In this document: piece after piece, positions 1 through 8,854 of the stretch
How the letters are laid out: each line of letters begins with the position of its first letter
Numbering within the stretch: the first letter of the stretch is position 1
Origin: Loktanella atrilutea
GTDB lineage: Bacteria; Pseudomonadota; Alphaproteobacteria; Rhodobacterales; Rhodobacteraceae
NCBI RefSeq assembly: GCF_900128995.1
Contig: NZ_FQUE01000014.1
Location: 1-52,095, forward strand
Direction of reading: 5' to 3'
Length of the DNA stretch: 52,095 bases
Position numbers and translations under genes: made by a program
The notes under the pieces: model-generated
Told to the model about the DNA's origin: nothing
What the model saw: only the letters and a program-made list of their open reading frames with translations
Database searches by the model: none

Positions 1-43
1 GAACCTCCGGTGAATAGCGGTTGGCCATCTTGCTCTTTTCCAT
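1..43 (-). CDS. IS3-family transposase OrfA, N-terminal fragment
   Basis: Partial gene running off the window start. The visible residues, MEKSKMANRYSPEV, match the beginning of OrfA proteins of the IS3 family, which carry a helix-turn-helix and bind the ends of the element. The ATG at 43 is preferred over the one at 52 because GAGAAGG then sits 9 bases upstream instead of touching the start codon. Nothing can be said about whether the gene is intact. Confidence 0.6.
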   Translation of the reverse strand, partial: MEKSKMANRYSPEV

Positions 44-94
44 GACTCTCATCCTTCTCAGGTTTCAAGTCTCTGGCAAACCCGGCGCGGTTCA
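1..94 (-). mobile_element. IS3-family insertion sequence, terminal fragment
   Basis: This is one end of an IS3-family element, probably of the IS51 group; the rest lies outside the window. Read on the minus strand, the fragment starts with the terminal inverted repeat TGAACCGCGCCGGGTTTGCC, then a short leader with a GAGAAGG ribosome site, then the start of a transposase OrfA. The outer boundary is set at 94, where the repeat ends. The other end and the target duplication cannot be seen. Both the repeat and the protein start match the family as I know it. Confidence 0.75.
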
Positions 95-396
95 GCAGCG
101 CAAGCTGGCACGCAAGAAGGCGGAGCGCGAAGGCCTCCTTTAAGCGCAAAAATAGACCGCGCAATGCGCAGAATGATTTGCACAACATAGCGCTCATTAT
201 ATGCGACGTAGGGGCTCTATCGTGAGCAAAATCTACCCCGTACGTCAGTAATGCTGACTTATCGCATAAGGGAAATTATGTAATATATGTTCAAGTCTAT
301 CGGTCAGCTAGTTTCGCAACCGCAGCATTGTACGGGTTAACTTATCTATAATAGACTGCCGCCTACGAGTTGACGAAATGGTGGTTCCACGGTCAG
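95..396. other. Non-coding stretch beside the IS3 end
   Basis: About 300 bases between the IS3 end and the ATPase stop codon. Bases 95-142 on the plus strand can be read as QRKLARKKAEREGLL then TAA, which could be the last residues of a gene cut by the insertion, but this is too short to name. The rest (143-396) is more AT-rich than its surroundings, and I see no gene, terminator or clear repeat in it. Confidence 0.35.
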
Positions 397-3300
397 CTAG
401 AAAAGAGTGCCGAGAACTTTCCAAGTTTGTTCGACGATTGGTATCCTTGGACTGAGCGGCTGGCCGCGTACCGGAAACTGTATAAACTCTCCTTCGCCAG
501 CCTGACCAACGTTTTCAAGATAGTAGATGGTTTCAGACCCTGGCATCGGTTTTCCTAGTCGCTTGAGATAGGCGAAATACTCCCCAGAAAACTCGTCGGC
601 CTTGGTGACAATCGCTAGGATACGCCCATCGAGTAGCGCAAGGTTGGGCGCGGGACCCAAGAGGATATGCCCCGCGTCCAGCGCCACAGGGAAAGCACTG
701 TCGCCCACGACGCGAGCCGCAGCGACGACCTGTCTGAGGATCGGCGAACAATCAGTCTCAATTGCCTCGTCCTGCGATTTCGTGGCCTTGCTTTCATCGA
801 ATAGCACGCCAATCACCTTGCTAAGGTTTGCGCTGCTACGCTGAATAAAGTGGGTCTGCGGGACGCGGGGGTTTGTCGATGGCATCGACTCCAGGGCGAT
901 CCGCGAGCGATCTGACTTATCAAGTCCAATTCTCCTTGCATAGGTTTTGCTATGAGTGCGAACAATCGCTAGATCGCCATTTTTCACCTCCGCTGTCGCT
1001 GACACTATTAGTGTTTGACCAGGAAAAGCTATCATTCCCAGTGTAGGTGCCCTCAAAGCGAACAGTGAAATGTCACCAAGCGATAACAGGTCTAGATGGT
1101 CCTCTGCTTGATCGATGTTGGTAAGCGGAGCTCCGGCAGCACGTGCGGCCAGTCTGCCAACGACTGGTATCGTGTCAGTTCGCAGCGGCACGAGAGTAAG
1201 AGCGGGGACAGCCATCTGAGCTTCAGCGACAGCTTCCTCTGGCGGCAACCTTCCCATGAATCTTGCGTAAGCGAGCCAACAGGCATCAATCGCAGAGAAT
1301 ACATCATTATAGCCTAGATTGACAATTTCGGCCTCGGCTGGCGTAATCTGATCAGCGCGCCCGTGGTGTGCTTTGTTGATGACATCTCGATAGGGAGCCC
1401 CAGGCTTCAGCGGCTGCAGTTCTAACAGCCGTCGAAATGGCTCTTCGTTAAACGGTTTTTCACCACGATTGCAGGCGTTCGCAATTTTACCAAGCAGATC
1501 ACCCATCGTCGGGTCATGGAGGACTGCTGGATCAGAAGCGAGCAAGTCCCATAGCTTAATCTCTGTGCGCACCCGCACTGGATGGACAAACTCTCGGGCA
1601 AGACCCGTGTCGTTTGGGTCGGTGTTCTGCCATTTTTCGCACCGACCTCGCACCTCGTCCGCAACCGGAGCAAGACTTACTGTGCATTTTGATGTCGAGA
1701 TGGCAGAGAATTCCCACGTTTCAGTCCGTGCCAAACCAGCCGCTCGCTTGTCTGCAGCTACAAACGCCTCGACGGTCGGAATGAAACCAAAATCGTTGCT
1801 GACGATCAATGGATTAATGCCTTCGGCCATCAACGATGGCACTGTGGCAGCTAAGTTCGCGACATTACCGGGATCTAGTAGGTCCTGGGGGTCATCCATC
1901 AAAAAGGTCGAAATGCCGCCAGATCTGGACCAGACTTGTTGCCAAAGAGCCAGTACAAATGCAGAGAGGAAGGCGCGAAGTGCCGAGGCATTCATAACGT
2001 GATGTGCCTCCACCAAATGCTTTCCTTGAGCTGCCAAGAACGTGAAACCGTCACTCTTGGCGGAGTCCAGCCCGGCATATTCCGGTGCTTGGACAAAATG
2101 TGCCCGATACATGCGCTGCGACCACAACGTCGCCTTCTCTTGGAGGTTCGAAATCAGCCCGGCGACTTGGTTGTGAACAAGATCTGGAAAGTCCTTAAAT
2201 GGTTCGACGGCTTCGGCCGCCCGCGCTAACTTCTCAAGTCGTGTCCGGGCCTTGGCCCACCGCTCACAGGTTTCTTGGATTTGACTCAGTTGCCGGCGAA
2301 TACCAGCAAAGACAGTGGCTGCATCGAGGTAAGCCTTAAGGACACTCAATTGTCCTTGGATACTCCTGTCGTTGGCCGGAACTGCGATTTCATTCAATTC
2401 GGCGCGCAGAACTTTTACAACAGCGCTTCTCACAAAATCGGCATTGGTGGCGCGATATCTTGAAAGCGAGATCGCTCGTCGAATGCGTCGTATCGCAGCG
2501 CGCAGCTTCTCTTCGTCAGGAATCTCAACAGGCAGATTGACTCCAGGTAATGGTTCGCGATCGGGAGCATCTCTCCAAGCCGAGGTGCAAAGGGCAGCGA
2601 CCCCCTTGGCCATTGGCTTCAGTAGCTCCGGAAACTCGGCAAGCTGGAAGACTTCCTTCGACAAGGCTGCCCCGTAAACCGAGGCCAGATCGTCAGGGAC
2701 GTCGTCATCAACGAACCGGCGGAGCATCTCGGGCAATTGATCACGCAGGCCCTTCTTCATGTCGCGCTCCCACTCCGCCGCCGTTTTCAGCATCGTGGTA
2801 TCGGCTTTGCGGGCTTCTTCCAGCGCCTGAGCCACCGATTTGTCTAGCATGGCGTCAATGGGGATTGCCCCGGGTTTAAGGAGGTCGCGCTCGCAAACTG
2901 GGCAGGCCGTGAAAGCATGGCCCGGATGAGCTGTATCGTGCCACTTCGCCACCAAGCCATACAGACGAACGCGATCAGCACGTTCTGCATGCGAAAGATG
3001 CTCGACGAGAGTCGCGGCCTCCTGCTCGATGTCCCGCATCACAGTCTCAGCGTTGCTTAGGTCGTCATCGCTCATCTCGCCAAGCCTATGCGCGAGCTGC
3101 ATTGACGGCAGTCCCTTCAACGCGGCGTTGCCAAAGCAACTCTCCGCAGCCTTAATAGCCCCGTCGAAGCGTCTGATCTCGCTATCGTTTGTGAGCTGCG
3201 GCAGTTTACCTAGAACTAGTCGGGCATCAGCAGCAGCTTGATCTTCGGCCGCCCGTAGAAGATCCTCGGCTTGCTTTAGACCGTCCTTCCAATTATCGGG

Positions 3301-4395
3301 GGCGGTCTCTTTGGGGGCGGAGACGCAAGACAGATCCGGCAGTCCTTCGCCTTCCTTTAAAAGATCCCATAACGTAGTCACCTGCTTGGCGGCATCGCCC
3401 TCGCATCGCTCTTTCTCCTCGGTTGCAAGCTTAGGATACTTTCCAGTCAGGCGATCGTGGAGGCGGATGCTGCGGCTCCCGAAGTGGGCTAATGGCCGCA
3501 AGCCAGTCAAAGTCGATATTGCCTGCGATAAAGTCGTCTTGTCATCAAACCGGGTCGCCGCAGCAACCCCCGGCATCAGGGTACCAACCTGCAGCGCCAG
3601 TTCCGGCAGTCCAAGTTTGGCGAGTCCAACAGCTGTGGTCTTGAAGTTCTTTTTGCCGTCTCGCTCAAGACGGCGCTCGACCTCGACTTCGCTGTTGTTG
3701 ACTAGGGACCGAAACTTTAATCGCACCCAAGTATCGACCCGGGGCAGCCCATCGACGGCGAGTAGTTCTTTTTCTGTGGGGATCGGCACGATTGGCGGTA
3801 GCTCAAATGTTGCGTTGGGCTCAGCGCTCGAATTTCCGTTTTTGATCTGGACAGTGATTGGGACATGCAATGGCGAGGGGAGTCCCTGTGAACGATGGCC
3901 ATATCCCGTCAAACACCAGCAAATAGCGCTGATCATTGAGGTCTTACCCGCGCCGTTGAAACCCCGAAACAAATTGGCCTGCTGAGACAATTCAAGCGTA
4001 AAGGGCTTTGGGTCGCCGCCCCTGTCATCGCAATGGCGATGTAGTCCGCGGAAACGGTGTGCTGTAATCCCGACTAACTTCCAGCGTTGTTGTTGGCCCG
4101 TCGGTCGCGTCGCCGGAGCGATTGCGTGGGCGGGTCTATCAAGCGCTTCTAGTAAGCGATCAATTTCTCCATCTAGGATACTGGTATCCTTTTCGGGGTT
4201 CCAATAGGCCTTCCGATTCTGATCGTAGAACACAAGCAAGTTACGGCTGTCTTGCATGGGAAGGGAAAAATCGACACCATCAGAAACCTGCAGAGCATTA
4301 CCGGCTGCTAAATGTTGAACGACCTCGTCCAGGGTTAGATCTACAATCTCTATCGACACGGGCAAAGTCTCCGAAAATTGATGAGCTACGCTCAC
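397..4395 (-). CDS. Large AAA/SMC-like ATPase with tandem S24-like C-terminal modules
   Basis: Predicted 1332-residue ATPase, last gene of a five-gene defence operon. A Walker A motif (GFNGAGKT, residues 145-152) lies in an SMC/RecF-type N-terminal domain. A zinc-hook-like CPVC pair follows at about 498-501, and a Walker B-like LMDDPQDLLD lies in the second ATPase half. The last 300 residues do not look like ATPase. They resemble two LexA/CI-type S24 peptidase folds in tandem: the first has lost the Ser and Lys of the active site, and the second keeps a YLKRLG segment and ends WKVLGTLF. That reading is inference from sequence pattern. The start codon is GTG at 4395, as no in-frame ATG fits. 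The likely role is sensing or powering the nuclease action of its neighbours, but this has not been shown. Confidence 0.7.
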   Translation of the reverse strand: MSVAHQFSETLPVSIEIVDLTLDEVVQHLAAGNALQVSDGVDFSLPMQDSRNLLVFYDQNRKAYWNPEKDTSILDGEIDRLLEALDRPAHAIAPATRPTGQQQRWKLVGITAHRFRGLHRHCDDRGGDPKPFTLELSQQANLFRGFNGAGKTSMISAICWCLTGYGHRSQGLPSPLHVPITVQIKNGNSSAEPNATFELPPIVPIPTEKELLAVDGLPRVDTWVRLKFRSLVNNSEVEVERRLERDGKKNFKTTAVGLAKLGLPELALQVGTLMPGVAAATRFDDKTTLSQAISTLTGLRPLAHFGSRSIRLHDRLTGKYPKLATEEKERCEGDAAKQVTTLWDLLKEGEGLPDLSCVSAPKETAPDNWKDGLKQAEDLLRAAEDQAAADARLVLGKLPQLTNDSEIRRFDGAIKAAESCFGNAALKGLPSMQLAHRLGEMSDDDLSNAETVMRDIEQEAATLVEHLSHAERADRVRLYGLVAKWHDTAHPGHAFTACPVCERDLLKPGAIPIDAMLDKSVAQALEEARKADTTMLKTAAEWERDMKKGLRDQLPEMLRRFVDDDVPDDLASVYGAALSKEVFQLAEFPELLKPMAKGVAALCTSAWRDAPDREPLPGVNLPVEIPDEEKLRAAIRRIRRAISLSRYRATNADFVRSAVVKVLRAELNEIAVPANDRSIQGQLSVLKAYLDAATVFAGIRRQLSQIQETCERWAKARTRLEKLARAAEAVEPFKDFPDLVHNQVAGLISNLQEKATLWSQRMYRAHFVQAPEYAGLDSAKSDGFTFLAAQGKHLVEAHHVMNASALRAFLSAFVLALWQQVWSRSGGISTFLMDDPQDLLDPGNVANLAATVPSLMAEGINPLIVSNDFGFIPTVEAFVAADKRAAGLARTETWEFSAISTSKCTVSLAPVADEVRGRCEKWQNTDPNDTGLAREFVHPVRVRTEIKLWDLLASDPAVLHDPTMGDLLGKIANACNRGEKPFNEEPFRRLLELQPLKPGAPYRDVINKAHHGRADQITPAEAEIVNLGYNDVFSAIDACWLAYARFMGRLPPEEAVAEAQMAVPALTLVPLRTDTIPVVGRLAARAAGAPLTNIDQAEDHLDLLSLGDISLFALRAPTLGMIAFPGQTLIVSATAEVKNGDLAIVRTHSKTYARRIGLDKSDRSRIALESMPSTNPRVPQTHFIQRSSANLSKVIGVLFDESKATKSQDEAIETDCSPILRQVVAAARVVGDSAFPVALDAGHILLGPAPNLALLDGRILAIVTKADEFSGEYFAYLKRLGKPMPGSETIYYLENVGQAGEGEFIQFPVRGQPLSPRIPIVEQTWKVLGTLF

Positions 4396-4501
4396 ATTTC
4401 ATATAGCTTTTACGACACGACCGTGTGGGTCGTGGTGCTGGAATTACCGCTTTGGCGAGTGCGGCCAAACTGATCGAAAGTTTGCAAAGGCCTAAATTTG
4501 A

Positions 4502-5692
4502 CTACCTTATGTGAATTAATTTGGCTTGTTGCGGATCGTAGGTGTAATTTGAAATTGTCCCGTCTTTGATCTTCTCAACAGCGTCGTTGATCACTAATAA
4601 GGGTACCAAAAACCATTCTCGCGGCATCACAGGTCGCCCAAAACGATCCATGATTTCAACATCGAGCCGCGCAGGTTCAAAGATTCGGTGGATCAGATTT
4701 TCGAGTTTGGTCCGATTGATGTTGTACAGCTCATAGGTCGCGATGATCTCTACATTTGCCATGAGAAATGTCGGCTGAAGCTGTGCGCCGGCGATCCGTT
4801 TCTCCACGCTCATGTTAGTCACGCCGATCTTGTGAACCAGGTTGCGGTTCTCTGCTACCAGCGGGTGATCGGATTTACTCCGCAGGACGTAGATTGTACC
4901 ACTTGCCTCATCGCCGTCGATGGTCTGGTCTGAAAACAATGGTCCCGCCGTGGGATCGGTGATCCTCCGTCCGGCTTCGTCCTTATTCAGCGCGCGCTGA
5001 AGTGAGCGCATGAGCATGCTGCTCTCTGTGCCGTTGTCGAAGATCACACGCAGCCGGGCGTCTGTGCGGCCTTGATCGGTGATGATCGTCTCACCTTTAT
5101 CGGCGACATAGGCTTTCTGGCCACTCACGATGAAGAACCGTCCTTTTTCGATTTCAGCCTTCATCTCGAACGGACGTGTCTCCCTCAATCCGGAAGCCAG
5201 CTCCTTTTGGACCTGCTCAAAGAGCGGCTTAAAGGTCGCAAAATCTTCACATCTGTCTCGGTTTGCGATTTCATCGGCAGCTTTCTTTTCGGCCGTCGAG
5301 CGCACGTGTTTCAGTTCGGTGATCGGTAGTGCAGCGACTTCGATCCCCAGCGCGTTGAGCAGGGCGTCGTCGTCAAGATCATCTGTTTCCATGGCCTTAG
5401 TTTTTGGGACGTTGGCCAGGAGGCCCTGATTGTCCAGCGGCGCAACCAGTTCGCGGCAATTCTGTATGTCGCGGATCCGATCCAGCCGCACAGCATAAAG
5501 CCTTTCGAAGATATCGCGGTCTTCACCATGCTGCGGTGCCCGGCCATGTTCTTCGGTGAAACTCAATATCTCTTCAAACCCAGCAATGATGCGTTCTTCG
5601 CGTGGTGTACGGCTGACGTTCTTCTTGACCTCGACCTCAACACCAAGCTCTGCAAGTAGGGCGTCGTCGTCGTCTGTGAATCCCTTAGACAT
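4502..5692 (-). CDS. GIY-YIG-like (T5orf172/MUG113) protein
   Basis: 396-residue protein with a C-terminal GIY-YIG-type nuclease-like domain: TIYVLRS (266-272), HKIGVT (287-292) and EKRI just after, then a long helical region with RTKLENLIHRIF. This matches the T5orf172/MUG113 branch, in which the GIY and YIG motifs are diverged. The N-terminal third carries two copies of a short motif, DDDALLAELGVEV (8-20) and DDDALLNALGIEV (107-119), possibly protein-docking peptides. The start overlaps the helicase stop by 8 bases, so the two are translationally linked. It is the counterpart of Bacillus YeeC by position and domain. Cleavage activity is inferred from the fold only. Confidence 0.7.
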   Translation of the reverse strand: MSKGFTDDDDALLAELGVEVEVKKNVSRTPREERIIAGFEEILSFTEEHGRAPQHGEDRDIFERLYAVRLDRIRDIQNCRELVAPLDNQGLLANVPKTKAMETDDLDDDALLNALGIEVAALPITELKHVRSTAEKKAADEIANRDRCEDFATFKPLFEQVQKELASGLRETRPFEMKAEIEKGRFFIVSGQKAYVADKGETIITDQGRTDARLRVIFDNGTESSMLMRSLQRALNKDEAGRRITDPTAGPLFSDQTIDGDEASGTIYVLRSKSDHPLVAENRNLVHKIGVTNMSVEKRIAGAQLQPTFLMANVEIIATYELYNINRTKLENLIHRIFEPARLDVEIMDRFGRPVMPREWFLVPLLVINDAVEKIKDGTISNYTYDPQQAKLIHIR

Positions 5693-7760
5693 TGGCGGCC
5701 TCCTGCTTCATGCGGACGAGATATGCCACGCCTTCAGCCATTTTCTTTTCCCATGGGTCCGGTGACAAGATCGAAGGCAACCTGCCCCGCTCTTGCTGAA
5801 ACTTGACGGCGCGACGGGCAAGGTCGCGCGCCTCTTCGGGGGAGAGCTGGACCTTCTTGGCAGAGATGATGACAGCGACCTGCTTCAGGCTTTCTTCGCT
5901 CATGCTCTTGGCCAGGATCGCGTAGGCTTCGCCGAAAGGGTTGATCCGATCAATCAGATCAATATCGAGCTCGCGCACGTCCATCGCAAATTTTCGCACC
6001 CCGTCGATCAGGGCGGTGTTCCCGCTCGCTTGGGAATCATCCTTGCTGGTAACTGCAATCTCTTTCGCTTTTTGGGTAAGGTTCAAAGCGGCCACCGCAT
6101 GCTGGCGTATCGCCTCTTGATCCTCGGCCGCAAGTTCGGGGAACTTTGCGGCGACGATCTTTCCCATCCGCACTTGCGTCAGCTCTTCCGGCACAAGCTC
6201 TTCATCGAACAGGCCGCGTTCGATGGTGGTCTTATCCTGGACGAAGGCGGTAATCACCTCATTCAGATCCTCTTGGCAAATGCGCTTGGCTTCTTTGCTT
6301 TTCGGTTCCACCAGTCCTTTGATCTCGATCTGGAACTGGCCGCTTGTCTCGTTGAACCCAACATTTGTTTTGGTGGGGTCATAGCCATCTTCGCCGTAGT
6401 CAAACCCTTCGACCGGCCCGCTCTTTGGGCTTTTGGGTGTGAAATTGAACCGCGGGGCCAGTACCTGCTCCATGAGCAAGCTAGCCGCAATCGCTTTGAG
6501 CGTGTCGTTGACTGCCTCGGTGACATTTTCCGCAGACGCATCGGGTTCGGCAATCAGATTGGTAAACCGCGCAGTGGTCTTGCCTACCGCGTCGCGGGTC
6601 GCCCGGCCGATAATCTGCACAATCTCGGTCAGGCTGGCACGGTAACCAACCGTCAAGGCATGTTCACACCAGATCCAGTCAAATCCCTCTTTTGCCATGC
6701 CAAGTGCGATGATGATGTCCACATGGTTGCGGTTATTCTTCTGCGCCGGATCCTTCAACGCAGCAGATACTCTGTCTCGTTTAGCAGCTTCATCGTCGAC
6801 CAGATCGGCAATCCTTAACACCCGCCCTTCTGGCGTTTTGACAAGCTGAAAGCCCGTCACCGGGTCTGCCCCCTGCCAGTCGCCTAAGGCGTCAATGATA
6901 TGTTCGACCTCGCGATGCTTGTCCTTGGTGCTTTCACGGGAGTTCACATTGGGTATGTGGAGGATCGTCTTTTCGTTCGGATCGAGGACTTTCAGGATGT
7001 CGTCCGCGTAGGAGCCAGAGTAGAAGAAATATCCGATGTCGAGGGTCTTCAGATATTTGTAGCCGTTCAGCTGTTCGTAGTAGGTGTAGGTGACAGTGTC
7101 GAACTTCGCCTCATCCTCTGGCGACAGGACCGCAGCGGCATCGCCGCGGAAATACGATCCGGTCATGGCGACCACATGTACTTTGTCGCGGGCGACCAGT
7201 GCGCCCAGGTGTGCCCCCAGCTTATTTTCGGGGTTAGCGCTGACGTGGTGAAACTCGTCAACCGCAATCAGCCGGCCGTCGAAGGCTTCAATCCCGAACT
7301 TGTCTACGGCGAAGCGAAAGCTGGCATGGGTACAGACCAGAACCTTGTCAGCACTAGAAAGAAATTTGCCAACTGCTCCAACCTTGCCATCATCACCGCC
7401 GGGCGCATTACACAGGTTCCAGTGTGGCTGGACCACCCAATCGGCCCAGAATCCGAACTTGCTCAAGGGCTCATCGTTAAAGCTCGATCCAATAGATTTT
7501 TCCGGCACCACCACGATCGCCTGCTCCACGCCCTGATTTTGGAGCTTGTCCAACGCTATGAACATAAGCGCCCGAGACTTTCCCGAAGCCGGAGGCGATT
7601 TGATCAGCAAATACTGTTCACCACGCTTCTCGTAAGCGCGCTCCTGCATCGCTCGCATGCCCATCTCATTGGGCGCTTGGTCTCTGCCAGTCGTGGCGTA
7701 AGTGACGGAGACGGATGGGATTGCCTGTCTCGGTTGGCTGCTTTCTGATTGAGTTTCCAT
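5685..7760 (-). CDS. DEAD/DEAH-box (superfamily 2) helicase
   Basis: 691-residue SF2 helicase. Motif I is SPPASGKS (55-62), motif II is VDEFHH (DEFHH at 168-172), motif III is MTGSY, and motif VI is QIIGRATRD in the second RecA domain. These are the features of restriction-type helicases such as type III Res subunits and Bacillus YeeB. The ATG at 7760 overlaps the stop of the upstream PLD gene as TGATG and follows a GGGGGGT ribosome site. A longer frame to 7832 exists but would overlap the PLD gene by 73 bases. It probably moves along or remodels DNA for the partner nucleases. Confidence 0.8.
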   Translation of the reverse strand: METQSESSQPRQAIPSVSVTYATTGRDQAPNEMGMRAMQERAYEKRGEQYLLIKSPPASGKSRALMFIALDKLQNQGVEQAIVVVPEKSIGSSFNDEPLSKFGFWADWVVQPHWNLCNAPGGDDGKVGAVGKFLSSADKVLVCTHASFRFAVDKFGIEAFDGRLIAVDEFHHVSANPENKLGAHLGALVARDKVHVVAMTGSYFRGDAAAVLSPEDEAKFDTVTYTYYEQLNGYKYLKTLDIGYFFYSGSYADDILKVLDPNEKTILHIPNVNSRESTKDKHREVEHIIDALGDWQGADPVTGFQLVKTPEGRVLRIADLVDDEAAKRDRVSAALKDPAQKNNRNHVDIIIALGMAKEGFDWIWCEHALTVGYRASLTEIVQIIGRATRDAVGKTTARFTNLIAEPDASAENVTEAVNDTLKAIAASLLMEQVLAPRFNFTPKSPKSGPVEGFDYGEDGYDPTKTNVGFNETSGQFQIEIKGLVEPKSKEAKRICQEDLNEVITAFVQDKTTIERGLFDEELVPEELTQVRMGKIVAAKFPELAAEDQEAIRQHAVAALNLTQKAKEIAVTSKDDSQASGNTALIDGVRKFAMDVRELDIDLIDRINPFGEAYAILAKSMSEESLKQVAVIISAKKVQLSPEEARDLARRAVKFQQERGRLPSILSPDPWEKKMAEGVAYLVRMKQEAANV

Positions 7761-8854
7761 CAGAATACCCCCCATTCTCGACCACTCGTCATTTTGAAAT
7801 TTGCACCGATAGCTTTGCTTTTCTTCAGCCACTTTAACTGATCTGTTTTAGTGCCAATTGTAAGATCAAACATATGAGCGCTGACCTCTTTAAATAGTAA
7901 AAACTGTGTGTCATATGCGGCGGGGCCGATAGTGCCCGGCATGGGAAGGTTTAATTTATCCATTTTGTTATCACTGTATGATAGTGTATATGAGGCGAAT
8001 GGACCTCCGCTGTAGGATATATCTACGCTTCCTATTACAGTATTTTCTTGTAAGGCAGTCGGATCGTACCCAAAGAACACACGAGAAAGACGTTTCATCA
8101 TAAGTTGATTGCCAGGCAAGTGGAGGCCGCGGTTCCTAGTGATGTTTCCCGCTTCAACCCAGAAATGAGTGCAAACTCTAAGCTTTTGCAGATCTTTACT
8201 GGTGAGAGCACCTTTAGTAATTTCGCCTCTAGCAAGGTCATCTTCAGTCGCGGAAGGCTGTGCGAGGTTCGGCACACTTTCAAAAAGCTTAACGTATTTT
8301 TTCAATAGTGCTGCATCCAATGGCACAGCATCATCCCAGGTGGCTTTGAACCATTGGTTTAAAGCATTTATAGAAGTCGCAGAAGTCTTCTCCACTGGTT
8401 TATCACGGCTGACTGCAAGTGTAAGACCCACCTCCACCCCTTTGGACAATCCAGATCGAGACAAATTACCGGAGCCAGCAAGGGCATAATCTATGTCTGC
8501 ACCCCTAAAGAGGAAAGTTTTAGGATGGAAAGGTACCTGCGGCATTCCATCGTGCGCGAGGCAGAAATGCGCATCATATACTCGTACTAACGATGCAGGT
8601 AATGACAATAATGTTTCTAGAGCGACTGGCTGCGTACGGCAATAATCAAATGACGTAATCCATCGTTTCTTTACTTTACTCCAATCCTTCCCGAGCGTCG
8701 CATCAAGACATTTCAAAAGATCCCGGGTCCCACTGGATGTTATATAGGCAGCTGCTACATCAAGTTTAGTTGGCGAACTTATTCTTGAAATTTCCTCAAT
8801 GGCGTCAAGCGTAGTTCGCGCGGCGGGCTGTGCGATAAAATTAATTTTGCTCAT
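7760..8854 (-). CDS. Phospholipase D-fold nuclease-like protein
   Basis: 364-residue protein with one PLD-type HKD signature: H110 and K112 in FHPKTFLF, followed by GSGNLSRSG with N130. This is the form found in PLD restriction endonucleases (BfiI, NgoFVII) and in DISARM DrmC. One motif per chain implies an active dimer, as in BfiI. It overlaps the methyltransferase stop by four bases and the helicase start as TGATG, so it belongs to the same transcript. DNA cleavage is the likely role. The AT-rich sequence of its first half (about 8500-8850) is unlike the rest of the window and may mark a separate origin. Confidence 0.72.
   Translation of the reverse strand: MSKINFIAQPAARTTLDAIEEISRISSPTKLDVAAAYITSSGTRDLLKCLDATLGKDWSKVKKRWITSFDYCRTQPVALETLLSLPASLVRVYDAHFCLAHDGMPQVPFHPKTFLFRGADIDYALAGSGNLSRSGLSKGVEVGLTLAVSRDKPVEKTSATSINALNQWFKATWDDAVPLDAALLKKYVKLFESVPNLAQPSATEDDLARGEITKGALTSKDLQKLRVCTHFWVEAGNITRNRGLHLPGNQLMMKRLSRVFFGYDPTALQENTVIGSVDISYSGGPFASYTLSYSDNKMDKLNLPMPGTIGPAAYDTQFLLFKEVSAHMFDLTIGTKTDQLKWLKKSKAIGANFKMTSGREWGVF

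Noticed and set aside
5793-7748. Two long plus-strand frames opposite the helicase
   Set aside because: Antisense to a gene with all helicase motifs; no recognisable domain in the translations.
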